Shown piece by piece: positions 52,367 to 62,021 of a DNA stretch of 64,000 bases; the stretch's first letter is position 1; each line of letters starts with the position of its first letter. The stretch comes from Phytoactinopolyspora alkaliphila (GTDB lineage Bacteria; Actinomycetota; Actinomycetes; Jiangellales; Jiangellaceae), in NCBI RefSeq assembly GCF_010550695.1, contig NZ_JAAGOB010000001.1, positions 310,001-374,000 on the forward strand, read 5' to 3'. Position numbers and translations under genes: made by a program. Below the pieces are notes generated by a model. It made no database searches, had not been told where the DNA came from, and saw nothing but the letters and a program-made list of their open reading frames with translations.

Positions 52367-55300
52367 GTGCGGGCGGGATGGCTGAGCCGGCGATACCGGC
52401 GCGCGCAACGACCCGTGCTCGCCCTAGTGTTCGTGGTAACTCTCACTGTCTCCGTAAGTGTCACTGTGTTGCTCGGCCAGACACGCTCGGAAGCGACGGA
52501 GAGCCTACGCGAGGTTCTGACGGCCGACGAGACTCCCGCGCCGATGTTGCAGATCTCCGCTCAACGGGCTCAGGACGCGGCCGTGCAGGACACCGCGGTG
52601 AAGGAACAGCTGAGGGCATTGCTCCCCGGCGTCGGCTTCGAGGTCTATCGCAGCTACATCGCGCAACAGCCGGCGCCGATCTCCCGTGGCATGGAGCACG
52701 AGCGTCCGCCGCGCGTGATGCTGAGCGCCTACGACGACGTGGAGCGGCACGTGCGTGTGGTGGACGGAGCCGTGTTCGCCGATTCGTCACGCCAGGACGG
52801 GACCATCGCGGCGCTCGTGCACGCGACCGCGGCGGCCGAGCTGGACCTTGAACCGGGGTCGGCGATCACAATCGGTGACGAGGACACGGGTGCGCGCCTG
52901 GAGGTTGTCGGCACCTGGTTGCCTGATGACCCGAGCTCCGGTTTCTGGCGCGACGAGCTTGAGCGAAGCGGGAGCGAGGACGCGGTGCTCGGGCCGGTGC
53001 TCATCGCGGAACAGGATTTCCCCACCGTCGTCACCCGGTCGACAGCGCGTTGGCGGATGGTGCTCGATCCGGCGGCGACCTCGATCGAGGACGTGGCTGT
53101 GCTAGGAGCCGGACTCCGGGCCGTGCGGCCCAGACTGGGCTCCGACGAGAGGATCACCTCGACCTTCGTCACCGTCGATGGAGAGCTGCCTGACGTCATC
53201 GACGAGTTCGAAACCCAGCTCATGGCTGCCAGAGCGGTGTCGGCGTCAGCGACGGCACTGCTGGTGGCGATGAGCTTCACGGCCACCTGGCTGGTGGCGG
53301 CCTTGTTGATCACCAGCCGTTCGTCGAGCACAGTGCTCCTGCGGGCACGCGGCGCGACCGTTCGTCAGATCGGCGGCTGGGCGGGGATCGAGGCGCTGAT
53401 GGTCTCCGTGCCCGCCGCGGTGGTCGCGATGCCGGTGTCGATCGGTGTGTTGATCTTGCTGGGTTCCGAGCCGAAGCCGCACACGTGGTCGGCTCAGCCG
53501 TGGAACCTGGCCGCGGTAGCAGCCCTCGCAGTGGCGTTCGGCGTCGCTGCGGTGATGACCGGTCTGGCCGTACGGACGGCGGCGAGGTCGCTCCGGGACT
53601 CGGTGGGAGCGCGAACCGCCGGGTCTTCCGGCCGGTGGATCGGCGCGGGGACCGGCGCGCTCGCGGTAGTGGCCGCGGCCGTCGCCGTCTGGCAGCTGCG
53701 CCGGTACCGTTCCCCGATCATCACCGACGCGCGCGGACAGTCCGCCGTCGACCCGCTTGTGGTTCTCGCACCCGCGCTGGCGTTGGTCGCGGGCGGCATG
53801 GTGGCTCTGGCGCTGTTGCCGTTGATCAGCCGGATAGTCGAGCGCCTGGTGGCGTTGGGGCGGGGGCTGGGTTGGGTGTGGCCGGCGTGGCAGGTGAGCC
53901 GGCGAATGCAGAGCTACATAGCCCCCGTGTTGCTGGTGGCCGTTGCGGCCGGAGCGGGAACGCTCGGCATCGCCTACACCACCACATGGGAGCGTCTGCA
54001 GCGCGACCTGGGCGGCATCGAGGCGGGCGCGGATGTCCGTGTCGACGTGCCGGCGCGGGGAGGACGTCTGGACGACGACGCGGCGGGCCGATGGACAGCG
54101 CAGCCGTATCGCGATCTGGCCGGTGTCGCGGCCGTTGCGCCGGTCTGGGCGGGTGACGTGGCGGTGCGCGATGAGGGTCTGACGGTCATATCGGCGCCCG
54201 CAGCGAGCTTCGCTGAGGTCAGTGCAGCCTCGGAGAATGTCGCGGACGCGAGTTGGATCGCTTCGACGCTGGGCGCGCGAACATCCCATCCTCCTGGATT
54301 GACGGTGCCAGAGGACGCCGACGTGCTCGAACTCACGCTGGACGCGGCAGTTCGGCGGGCACCAGACGTGGCCGACGAGTACCTGGATGAATCATCTGAT
54401 CCCGGCGAGGGCCAGGTGGAGCTGAGACTGTGGCTCATCGACCGCGACGGCGCGGTGACATCGGTGGCGACGGAAACCGTCGGTGTGCCGTTCGACGACG
54501 AGGCTGGCATCCACCAGGTCGTGCGCGTCACCATGCCCTCCGGCGTGCGGCCATGGACACTTGCCGCGATGGATCTGACCTTGTCCCCGGCCTCTGGGAT
54601 GCAGCGCTTCGCGTACGGATACGACGTGGCGGTCGCCGGTATCCGAGCTACCGGAGCCGATGGTTCGGCTACTGTCATGTCGCTAGTGGACGTGGCGGAC
54701 TGGGGTGCGGAGCTGCCGGTCAACTCGGCCGTTCCAGCAGCGCTGTCACGAAGCGGTAGCCCGGGCATCGGCGTTTCCACCGGACCGGTGGAGACCAGGG
54801 AACGGACGACCGTCCGGCTGATGCCGGCGGGGCAGGACGAGCCGATACCTGTCGTCTTGTCCGCGGAGGCCAGCCGGGTTCTCGGCCTGAGCGCTGGCGC
54901 CGATCTCGCGTTGCGCATCGCCGGCGTCGACGTCGGCACCCGAGTGGCCGGTACGACGTCGGCGGTGCCCGGCACGCTCGCGTCCATGGCGGCCGTCGTC
55001 GACCTGCCATCGATGATGGCGGCCCTGTTGCGGGAAACTAACCACGTGCCGTCGGCGTCGCAGGTGTGGATCGGCCTGGCCCCGGACAGCGAGCCGGGCA
55101 TGGTGACCACGGCGGTGGCAGCCGTAGCCGGGACGGACGCCCTGGTGACAGCTCGGGACGCGTCCGAGACCCTCATGCCGTACCGGACCGGCATGAGCGG
55201 CGCCGGTGTCTTTGGGATTGCTGCGCTCGCGATGACGGCGCTGATGGCGCTCGGCTGCGCTGCGGCGTGGACGGTGGCGAGGAGACAACGCCACGCTGAT

Positions 55301-55618
55301 GTCACCGCGCTGCGAGCTCTCGGCATGAGCCCGCGAGCGCAAGGGTGGTCGACGGTGGCCGAACAGCTGTGCGTGATCTTCGCCGCGATGGCGGTGGGTG
55401 CGGCGGCCGGCCGGATAGTGGCGGGCTTGGTGGTCGCTCCGATGGCGGGTGCCACGACGCCCCGGTGGCCGGACGGCCTGGAGATGGCGGTCGACGTGGC
55501 CTGGGCGCCTCTACTCGGATACCTGACGACGCTCACGGTGATACTTGCCGTGGTCGCGGTTCGGCACGGTGCGGGAGTGGCCAGTGAGGCCCGGCGTCCG
55601 CCGGAGCGGGCCGAATGA
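52367..55618 (+). CDS. FtsX-type ABC transporter permease, large (10 TM)
   Basis: A 1083-residue permease with about ten hydrophobic segments: one near the N-terminus, a cluster of six (about 290-540), a large extracytoplasmic region (about 560-930) and three at the C-terminus. The FtsX motif SSTVLLRARGATVRQI and its repeat ADVTALRALGMSPRAQ are seen after the helices. The start is uncertain: GTG at 52367 has GGGAG close by, and GTG 52361 is also possible. It works with the next permease and two ATPases as an efflux or lipoprotein-handling complex. Substrate unknown. Confidence 0.85.
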   Translation: MRAGWLSRRYRRAQRPVLALVFVVTLTVSVSVTVLLGQTRSEATESLREVLTADETPAPMLQISAQRAQDAAVQDTAVKEQLRALLPGVGFEVYRSYIAQQPAPISRGMEHERPPRVMLSAYDDVERHVRVVDGAVFADSSRQDGTIAALVHATAAAELDLEPGSAITIGDEDTGARLEVVGTWLPDDPSSGFWRDELERSGSEDAVLGPVLIAEQDFPTVVTRSTARWRMVLDPAATSIEDVAVLGAGLRAVRPRLGSDERITSTFVTVDGELPDVIDEFETQLMAARAVSASATALLVAMSFTATWLVAALLITSRSSSTVLLRARGATVRQIGGWAGIEALMVSVPAAVVAMPVSIGVLILLGSEPKPHTWSAQPWNLAAVAALAVAFGVAAVMTGLAVRTAARSLRDSVGARTAGSSGRWIGAGTGALAVVAAAVAVWQLRRYRSPIITDARGQSAVDPLVVLAPALALVAGGMVALALLPLISRIVERLVALGRGLGWVWPAWQVSRRMQSYIAPVLLVAVAAGAGTLGIAYTTTWERLQRDLGGIEAGADVRVDVPARGGRLDDDAAGRWTAQPYRDLAGVAAVAPVWAGDVAVRDEGLTVISAPAASFAEVSAASENVADASWIASTLGARTSHPPGLTVPEDADVLELTLDAAVRRAPDVADEYLDESSDPGEGQVELRLWLIDRDGAVTSVATETVGVPFDDEAGIHQVVRVTMPSGVRPWTLAAMDLTLSPASGMQRFAYGYDVAVAGIRATGADGSATVMSLVDVADWGAELPVNSAVPAALSRSGSPGIGVSTGPVETRERTTVRLMPAGQDEPIPVVLSAEASRVLGLSAGADLALRIAGVDVGTRVAGTTSAVPGTLASMAAVVDLPSMMAALLRETNHVPSASQVWIGLAPDSEPGMVTTAVAAVAGTDALVTARDASETLMPYRTGMSGAGVFGIAALAMTALMALGCAAAWTVARRQRHADVTALRALGMSPRAQGWSTVAEQLCVIFAAMAVGAAAGRIVAGLVVAPMAGATTPRWPDGLEMAVDVAWAPLLGYLTTLTVILAVVAVRHGAGVASEARRPPERAE

Positions 55619-58398
55619 AAATGCAACTGACGAAACGACACGGCGCTGCCCGGATCCTCATCCGGCAGGCAGTCGCGAGTCGCGGAGCCGGGCTGGTGGT
55701 TATTCTCACCGCCTTACTGGTGGCAGGGATGTTCGCGCTGTGGCCCCGGGTGGAAGAGCGGCTGTTCACCGAAAACGCGCGCGACGCCATGGCCCAGAGT
55801 TCCGCGATGATGCGCGACCTGGTGATGGTAGCGGCCGGTGGGCCGCCCGTCGGAGAGCAGGCGATCGAAGCCGTATTCGACTCGGAGCGTCCGGCATTGA
55901 CCGTCGACGATGTGTGGGGGGCGAGTCAGGAATCCGTGCTGGAGGCCCAGCAGGACATGCCGGGCCTACTGCGCAGGGTGACGGGCGGACCGCGGATGGT
56001 CGCCGCACTGGATCCGGTGACCACACCGTCCGAGCAACCTCATCCAGAGTTCGTCGAGATGAACACCCATCTTCTGGCGGATCCGGATTACGCCGAATCG
56101 GTGTCGTTCGTGGAGGGCACGGCACCGGGCTTCCCTGAGACCACCGCACAAGCCGAGCCTGACGAACACGGCTCTGTCACGAAGCTCGACGTCACAGTCG
56201 AGATCGCGCTTTCGGCCGGCGTGGCGCAACGCTATGCGTGGCAGATCGGGGAGGCACGCACGGTCTACACGCCTCAGGCTGAGGTGCACTTGGAGCTCAC
56301 CGGCGTATTCGAGGCTGTGGACCCGGACGACGGCTACTGGCTGCATGTCTCCTCGGCTCTCGAGCCGCTCGTCGCGCTCACCGATCCCGGTCTGGTGGCC
56401 GACGCTCACGGGTTCATCTCCCCGGAGGCGATTGGGACTGTGTGGTGGATCCTGGGCGGCGGATCGACGCAAGTGACCCGGGTCTGGTTCCCGATCGACG
56501 CATCGACACTGCACGCCAACGAGGTCCCGGCACTGATCGCCGAGCTCCGCGCATTCAACGCGGCAGCACATCCCATGCTTCTGGAGGCGAATCACGTCAG
56601 CGTTCCGGCGTCCAGGTTCGCCACCGGCAGCATCGACATCCTCGAGAACGTCCGCGCTGAGCGGGACTCCGCTGTCGCCTTGACGGCGATGGTGGTCGTC
56701 GGTCCGGCCGCCGTGGGGCTGGCGGTCCTCGCGCTCGCGTCGAAACTGGTTGTCGGGCGTCGACGTCGGATGATCGCCACGATGTCCGCTCGTGGTGCAT
56801 CCGCCGGGCAGCTTCGCGCTGTGCTGGCGGTAGAAGGCGTCCTGCTCGGCCTGGTGCCGACAGTTGCAGCGACGGTCGCGGCGGCGAGACTGGTGGACGA
56901 GCCGGTCGGGAGGGGATGGTGGCTGGTGCCGATCGCCGTGGGCCTGGTGCCGATAGCAATGTTCGTGGGGGCGGTACGGCCTGCTGGAACAACTGCCCGG
57001 CGCTTTGCCGCGGCAGCCCGGCTGCGGGGCTGGGTCCGCCGGACGACGGACGTGCTGGTCGTCGGTTGCGCTGCGGTGGCGGTCATACTGCTGAGGCGAC
57101 GGGGCCTCGATTCGGGCACCGACGTCGACCCCCTGCTCGTAGCGACACCTCTTCTGGTCATGGTGGCCGCGTGCATCGTGGTGCTGCGGGTCTATCCGTT
57201 GGCGTTGCGTGTGCTCGCTCGCAGCCTCGAGCCTTCCGCAGGCACGGTGACGTTCGTCGGATCGGTCCGGTCCGGCCGGGAGCGGGTTGCCGCGGTCCCG
57301 GTGCTCGCCCTTGTGGCCGGCTTGGCAATCGCCGTGTTCACCTCCGTGCTCCTGACCACCATTGAGCGGGGCGCGGAGTCAGCGGCGTGGGCCGACGTCG
57401 GCGCCGATGTGCGCGCGTCCAGCGCCCGGGGGTTCGCGGACGACGCCGTGGAGAGCGCTCTGGGCTTCGCCGGCGTGGACGACGCCGTGGCGGTCACGGA
57501 CGCGGGCACCACCGATCTCTTCCACGGCACCACCACCACGAAGGTGCGCGTGCTCGCCGCCGACACGTCCGCTCTGGCATCGGTGCAGGCCGACGTGCCT
57601 GGCGCGCCGCCGTTGCCGGCGGACCTGAGCGAACTCCGCGACGGTGTGGTCCCGGCAGTGGCGGGAGGAGTCGGGGCCGTCGGCATAGTCGGAGAGGTGG
57701 TAGCAGGCCGGCACGACGAGCGCGTGCCGGTGACGGTTGTGCAACGGGCGTCCGGCCTCCCGGGCCTGTCCCAGGGCGAGCCGTGGCTGCTGGTCGACGT
57801 CTCGGCCTGGGAGAATACCGGCATCTCGCTGGAGCGGCCGAGGATCGTCCTCATGCGGACCAGCGGTGAGGTCGACCAGGCGGCGCTCGCGGCCACCCTG
57901 AACACCAACGGGCCGCTCGTCTCGCCGCCGGAGCACGTGGAGCGGTTTCAAAATAGTGGTCTCGCGGGTGATATAAGGGTGGCGTTCATGGTCTCAGTGG
58001 CGTTCGCGGGTCTGCTTGCGGCCGCATCGATCACCCTGACGCTGATCCTTGGCGCGCCGGCCCGTGGCCGGTTGCTCTCCGTCCTGAGGACCCTCGGCAT
58101 CACCGGCAGGCAGGCGCAAGGCCTGGTGGCCTGGGAGATGGGTCCGGTAGCCCTCCTGGCTTTGCTCTTCGGCGTCGGCCTCGGGGCGGCGGTTCCGGGT
58201 CTGGTGCTCTCGGGTGTGGACCTGCGTCCGTTCACGGGCGGGAGGGAGCAGCCAGGGGTCGAGTTCGATTACGGACTGGTGGCAGCCGCTGTTGGTGCGT
58301 TCATCGTGCTGGTGGCCGTAGTCGTCGGCGTCGCGGCGACTATCAGCGGCCGGCTCCGGCTGGGTGAGGTCCTACGGGTGGGGGAGGATGGAGCATGA
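55615..58398 (+). CDS. FtsX-type ABC transporter permease, second subunit
   Basis: A 927-residue permease related to the preceding one: an N-terminal helix (GLVVILTALLVAGMFALWP), an extracytoplasmic region (about 45-350), several helices (about 350-590), a second soluble region and three C-terminal helices with GRLLSVLRTLGITGRQAQGLV. The ATG overlaps the previous stop (ATGA), and the ATPase gene overlaps its end. Likely heterodimer partner in the exporter. Confidence 0.85.
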   Translation: MKMQLTKRHGAARILIRQAVASRGAGLVVILTALLVAGMFALWPRVEERLFTENARDAMAQSSAMMRDLVMVAAGGPPVGEQAIEAVFDSERPALTVDDVWGASQESVLEAQQDMPGLLRRVTGGPRMVAALDPVTTPSEQPHPEFVEMNTHLLADPDYAESVSFVEGTAPGFPETTAQAEPDEHGSVTKLDVTVEIALSAGVAQRYAWQIGEARTVYTPQAEVHLELTGVFEAVDPDDGYWLHVSSALEPLVALTDPGLVADAHGFISPEAIGTVWWILGGGSTQVTRVWFPIDASTLHANEVPALIAELRAFNAAAHPMLLEANHVSVPASRFATGSIDILENVRAERDSAVALTAMVVVGPAAVGLAVLALASKLVVGRRRRMIATMSARGASAGQLRAVLAVEGVLLGLVPTVAATVAAARLVDEPVGRGWWLVPIAVGLVPIAMFVGAVRPAGTTARRFAAAARLRGWVRRTTDVLVVGCAAVAVILLRRRGLDSGTDVDPLLVATPLLVMVAACIVVLRVYPLALRVLARSLEPSAGTVTFVGSVRSGRERVAAVPVLALVAGLAIAVFTSVLLTTIERGAESAAWADVGADVRASSARGFADDAVESALGFAGVDDAVAVTDAGTTDLFHGTTTTKVRVLAADTSALASVQADVPGAPPLPADLSELRDGVVPAVAGGVGAVGIVGEVVAGRHDERVPVTVVQRASGLPGLSQGEPWLLVDVSAWENTGISLERPRIVLMRTSGEVDQAALAATLNTNGPLVSPPEHVERFQNSGLAGDIRVAFMVSVAFAGLLAAASITLTLILGAPARGRLLSVLRTLGITGRQAQGLVAWEMGPVALLALLFGVGLGAAVPGLVLSGVDLRPFTGGREQPGVEFDYGLVAAAVGAFIVLVAVVVGVAATISGRLRLGEVLRVGEDGA

Positions 58399-59291
58399 CC
58401 GTGACCGGTGAGCGCGCACACATCGAATGTGAGGATCTCGTCCGGATTTTCACTGCCAAGGGTGTGGAGGTTCAGGCGCTGCAAGGTCTCAACTTGCGGG
58501 TGGATCGTTCAGACTTGGTGGCCATCGTGGGTGCCTCAGGCTCAGGCAAGTCGACGCTGCTGAATATTCTCTCCGGATTGGACACGCCGTCGGCGGGATC
58601 GGCACGGGTCGCGGGACACGACCTGCTGTCGATGCGCCGGCGAGAGAGGGCGCGCTACCAGCGGCACGTGGTGGGCTTTGTCTGGCAGCAGACGGCCCGG
58701 AATCTTCTGCCGTACCTGACGGCGGCTGAGAACGTCGCCTTGCCAATGGTGATCGCCCGCCGGTCAGGCCGGTCGGAGCGTGTTGACCACTTGCTCGACG
58801 TGCTGGGCGTGAGTCACACGAAAGACCGCCGGCCGGCCGAGCTCTCCGGAGGCGAGCAGCAGCGGATCTCCATCGCGGTCGCGTTGGCCAACGAGCCTGA
58901 GGTGATTCTCGCGGACGAGCCGACCGGTGAGCTGGACGAGCAGACCTCGGGCAACGTGTTCGAGGCGATCCGGCACGTCAACGTCGAACTGGGTGTCACC
59001 GTCGTGGTGGTCACCCATGACCCGCTGGTCTCGGAGCATGTTCGCCGTACCGTGCAGATCCGGGACGGCCGCACATCGACTGAGGTGGTGCGCCGTTCCG
59101 AGGTCGACGAGCACGGTGCCGAACAGCATCATGTCGAGGAGTTCGCGGTCCTGGACCGGGTAGGGCGTCTGCAATTGCCGGACGACTTCGTCCGTGCTCT
59201 CGATCTGCGGGAGCGGGTCCGGCTGCGGCTCGAACAGGACCACGTCGGGATCTGGCCCGACGGCTCGAGGAGGAACGGCGATGACGGCTGA
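58395..59291 (+). CDS. MacB/LolD-type ABC ATPase with C-terminal AbrB-like extension
   Basis: A 298-residue ATPase: Walker A GASGSGKSTLLN (about 50-61), Q-loop VWQQTARNLLPYLT, signature LSGGEQQRISIAVAL, Walker B VILADEPTGELD and switch His THDP. After the ATPase domain is an extra segment (about 240-290) with FAVLDRVGRLQLPDDFVRAL and LRERVRLRLEQDHVGIWPD, which resembles an AbrB/SpoVT swapped-hairpin unit. The extension may mediate dimerisation or regulation. It overlaps the second ATPase gene by 11 bases. Confidence 0.9.
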   Translation: MTVTGERAHIECEDLVRIFTAKGVEVQALQGLNLRVDRSDLVAIVGASGSGKSTLLNILSGLDTPSAGSARVAGHDLLSMRRRERARYQRHVVGFVWQQTARNLLPYLTAAENVALPMVIARRSGRSERVDHLLDVLGVSHTKDRRPAELSGGEQQRISIAVALANEPEVILADEPTGELDEQTSGNVFEAIRHVNVELGVTVVVVTHDPLVSEHVRRTVQIRDGRTSTEVVRRSEVDEHGAEQHHVEEFAVLDRVGRLQLPDDFVRALDLRERVRLRLEQDHVGIWPDGSRRNGDDG

Positions 59292-59994
59292 GCCGCTGCT
59301 GCAAGCGCGCCGCGTGCACCGGACGTACGGGGCAGGCGCGACCGAGGTACGCGCGTGCCAGGACGTGAGTTTCGATATCATGGCCGGCGAGCTGGTGGCG
59401 GTCAAGGGGCCTTCCGGCTCCGGCAAGACCACCCTGCTCAATGTGCTCGGGGGTTTGGACAAGCCCACGTCCGGCGCCGTGTTCCTGGGCGGCAACGAGC
59501 TCTCGGCGATGTCTGAGAGCCAACTGGTGAGCATCCGCAGACGGCAGATCGGCTACATCTTTCAGTCGTTCGGGCTCGTGTCGATCCTGTCCGCCGCGGA
59601 GAACATCGAAGTTCCGTTGCGCCTGCTCGGGTATGCCGCCAAGCGGCGACGCGAACGGGTCAGCGACCTTCTGGATCGGGTCGGCCTTGCCGAACATGCC
59701 AACCAGCGTCCGCACGAGCTTTCCGGAGGGCAGCAGCAGCGAGTAGCGATCGCACGGGCACTGGCGGGTCAGCCGGAACTGCTGATCGCCGACGAGCCTA
59801 CGGGCCAGCTCGACTCGAACACCGCACGTTCGATCATGGAACTGATTCGCGGCCTGGTGAACCGGCAGGGCCTGACCGTGATCGTGGCGACGCACGATCC
59901 GGCGCTGGTTGACCTTGCGGACCGGGTACTGGAGCTGCACGACGGGCGGCTGGTTGTCGCGGAGTCGGCGGAGGCCGACAGTGCGCCTGCATGA
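59281..59994 (+). CDS. MacB/LolD-type ABC ATPase
   Basis: A 237-residue ATPase without extension: Walker A GPSGSGKTTLLN, Q-loop IFQSFGLVSILSAAENIEVPLRLLG in the LolD/MacB style, signature LSGGQQQRVAIARAL, Walker B LLIADEPTGQLD and THDP. Together with the preceding ATPase it would form a heterodimeric motor for the two FtsX permeases. It overlaps the methyltransferase gene by 14 bases. Confidence 0.93.
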   Translation: MTAEPLLQARRVHRTYGAGATEVRACQDVSFDIMAGELVAVKGPSGSGKTTLLNVLGGLDKPTSGAVFLGGNELSAMSESQLVSIRRRQIGYIFQSFGLVSILSAAENIEVPLRLLGYAAKRRRERVSDLLDRVGLAEHANQRPHELSGGQQQRVAIARALAGQPELLIADEPTGQLDSNTARSIMELIRGLVNRQGLTVIVATHDPALVDLADRVLELHDGRLVVAESAEADSAPA

Positions 59995-60880
59995 GGTTCA
60001 CGAGGCGGGCGACCCCCGGCTTGCCGACTACGTATCGCTACGCGACGTGCAGTTGCGGACTTCGCTGGAGAGCCGACACGGCCTGTTCCTCGCCGAGGGC
60101 GAGAAAGTGATCCGGCGCGCCGTGGCCGCCGGGTTCGCGGTGCGATCTTTGCTGATGGCGCCCCGCTGGGTCGATGCCCTCTCTGACGTGCTCGCCTCGG
60201 TGGGCGACGACGTGCCGTGCTTCGTCGCCCCCGAGCCGCTGATCGAACAGATCACCGGCTTCCATGTGCACCGGGGTGCGCTCGCGTCACTGCATCGGCT
60301 GCCATTGCCGCCGGTGGAACACGTGGTCGACGCGGCCCGGCGCGTCGTCGTTCTCGAGGACCTCGTGGATCACACCAACGTGGAGTATCCCAGCATGCGC
60401 GGCGACTCTCCGCCTGCGAGCAAGCCGCGGCGATCACGGATCGCTGTGCTCGAGAATTTGGTGGACCACGCGAACGTGGGCAGCGCGTTCCGGAATGCTG
60501 CGGCTCTGGGTGTTGACGCGGTCCTCGTGACGCCAGCGTGTGCCGACCCGCTCTATCGCCGGGCGGTCAAGACGAGCATGGGGAACGTCTTTAACGTCCC
60601 CTGGACACGCACTGGCAAGATGCCTGAGACGCTCGACCTGCTCCGGGCTCACGGCTACACAACGGTCGCTCTCACGCTCTCGGAGGACTCGATCACCCTC
60701 GACGAGCTCGTCGGGCGAGACTTGCCGGCCCTTGCTCTCGTGCTCGGTACCGAAGGGGCAGGAGTGGACCCTCGGACGGCGAGGCAGGTGGACCTTCGTG
60801 TCAGGATCCCGATGGAGGCCGGCGTTGACTCGCTGAACGTCGCGGCAGCGACTGCGGTGACGTTCTACGCGACGAGATAG
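59981..60880 (+). CDS. SpoU-family rRNA/tRNA 2'-O-methyltransferase with duplicated core segment
   Basis: A 299-residue SpoU (SPOUT) methyltransferase: N-terminal substrate-binding domain (about 1-115) and C-terminal knotted domain with LVLGTEGAGVDP and IPMEAGVDSLNVAAATAV. The first catalytic-domain strand is present twice: RVVVLEDLVDHTNV (residues 121-134) and RIAVLENLVDHANV (153-166), separated by an odd PSMRGDSPPASKPRR linker. Relatives have it once, running into GAIFRNAAALG. The second copy leads into the real domain. Methylates ribose 2'-OH of rRNA or tRNA. Starts at GTG 59981 inside the ABC gene. Confidence 0.88.
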   Translation: MRLHEVHEAGDPRLADYVSLRDVQLRTSLESRHGLFLAEGEKVIRRAVAAGFAVRSLLMAPRWVDALSDVLASVGDDVPCFVAPEPLIEQITGFHVHRGALASLHRLPLPPVEHVVDAARRVVVLEDLVDHTNVEYPSMRGDSPPASKPRRSRIAVLENLVDHANVGSAFRNAAALGVDAVLVTPACADPLYRRAVKTSMGNVFNVPWTRTGKMPETLDLLRAHGYTTVALTLSEDSITLDELVGRDLPALALVLGTEGAGVDPRTARQVDLRVRIPMEAGVDSLNVAAATAVTFYATR

Positions 60881-60936
60881 GGGCTGTATCAGGAATCGCC
60901 CCTGGCAGGTGTTCGGCGCGTCCAGCCGCGCGCCCG

Positions 60937-61614
60937 TCAGGCGGTACGAGCGCGATTGGAAGAGAACGCTGCCAATGCGGCCATGAACAAGTAAGCGAAT
61001 CCTGCTACCCAGCGTTGGCTGCGCCAAACGCCCGGTCGCATCATGAACAAGCGGCGAAGGCGCGCCCCGAGAAGGCCGTAGCAGCCATCGAACACCAGCG
61101 CGATAAGTGCGAATATGCCTCCAAGCAGAAGCATCTGTAGTTGGATGCTTCCATGAGCGCTACTGGTGAACTGCGGTAGAAACGCAAAAAAGAAGAGCGC
61201 GTCCTTTGGGTTGGAAATGCTTACCAGCGTGCCGCGTCCGACCTCACCGAACACACCGGCCCCGGGTTTCCGCCGCGCTCCGTCTGATGGTGGCTGCGCG
61301 TGTTGTTCGTTAGTGGCGAGATCAGTCATGGGTGTCAGCAGGCGACGGCTGCCAAGGTAGACGAGGTAAGCGACACCACAGATCTTGAACACGACGAAGA
61401 GTGTCTCCGATGCCGCAAGCACGGCTGTCAGACCCATGGCTGCGCCTGTAGCCAACAGTAGGCATCCGATGGCCAGCCCTCCTGCTGCTGAGAGACCCGC
61501 GTTCCTGCCGCGCTCAACACCGACGGTTGTCGAGTAGAGCATTGCAGGGCCTGGGATGAGCATGAAGCCGCAGGTCGTCGCGATGAACGCGAGCAGTACA
61601 TCTGTGGGGATCAT
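60937..61614 (-). CDS. LysE/RhtB-family exporter
   Basis: A 225-residue membrane protein with about six helices. The N-terminal signature is GFMLIPGPAMLYSTTVGVERG, followed by GGLAIGCLLLATGAAMGL and SISNPKDALFFFAFLPQF. It exports amino acids or related metabolites. The ATG at 61614 has AAGGAG upstream on the minus strand. It is intact, unlike the frameshifted relative at 22361-22995. Confidence 0.9.
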   Translation of the reverse strand: MIPTDVLLAFIATTCGFMLIPGPAMLYSTTVGVERGRNAGLSAAGGLAIGCLLLATGAAMGLTAVLAASETLFVVFKICGVAYLVYLGSRRLLTPMTDLATNEQHAQPPSDGARRKPGAGVFGEVGRGTLVSISNPKDALFFFAFLPQFTSSAHGSIQLQMLLLGGIFALIALVFDGCYGLLGARLRRLFMMRPGVWRSQRWVAGFAYLFMAALAAFSSNRARTA

Positions 61615-61691
61615 TGCCCGCCCTTCTCCTTCGCCCGACACAGGCCCAGGGGATCATACTGGTCATCGTCAAGCAGGCAGAAGCCGGGCAA

Positions 61692-61856
61692 TCAGGCGAC
61701 GGCGTGCAGCTGGGCGGAGTCCGCGACTGGGCTCGGTTCGACGATATAGGCGGCGGTGCAGTCGCGGCAGATGTACTCGGTAGGCATGGCCTGCGGGACC
61801 GAGTCGAGTGCGGTGTCGTGGCCACAGTCCATGCACCAGCTGATCACAGTACTCAT
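61692..61856 (-). CDS. Small zinc-ribbon protein
   Basis: A 54-residue protein with two CxxC pairs (WCMDCGH and YICRDC) that would bind one zinc. The ATG at 61856 has the very strong site AAGGAGG 8 bases upstream on the minus strand, so it is a real gene even though short. It lies between the LysE gene and the divergent Ku gene. No homologue with known function is recognised; DNA- or protein-binding zinc ribbons are possible. Confidence 0.75.
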   Translation of the reverse strand: MSTVISWCMDCGHDTALDSVPQAMPTEYICRDCTAAYIVEPSPVADSAQLHAVA

Positions 61857-62021
61857 TGGCGCATCCTCCTTCCGGAGTTCTTCATCTCCACAGTGGCATC
61901 TGGCTGGGCAGATCAGTGGAAGGCGCGCCGATGAGTTCTGGGCACGGCGCGGGTCATACTGGCAGGGCGAGAATAATCGCGGCATCATCAGCGGTACGGA
62001 TCGATGAGAACGGGGAGACGG

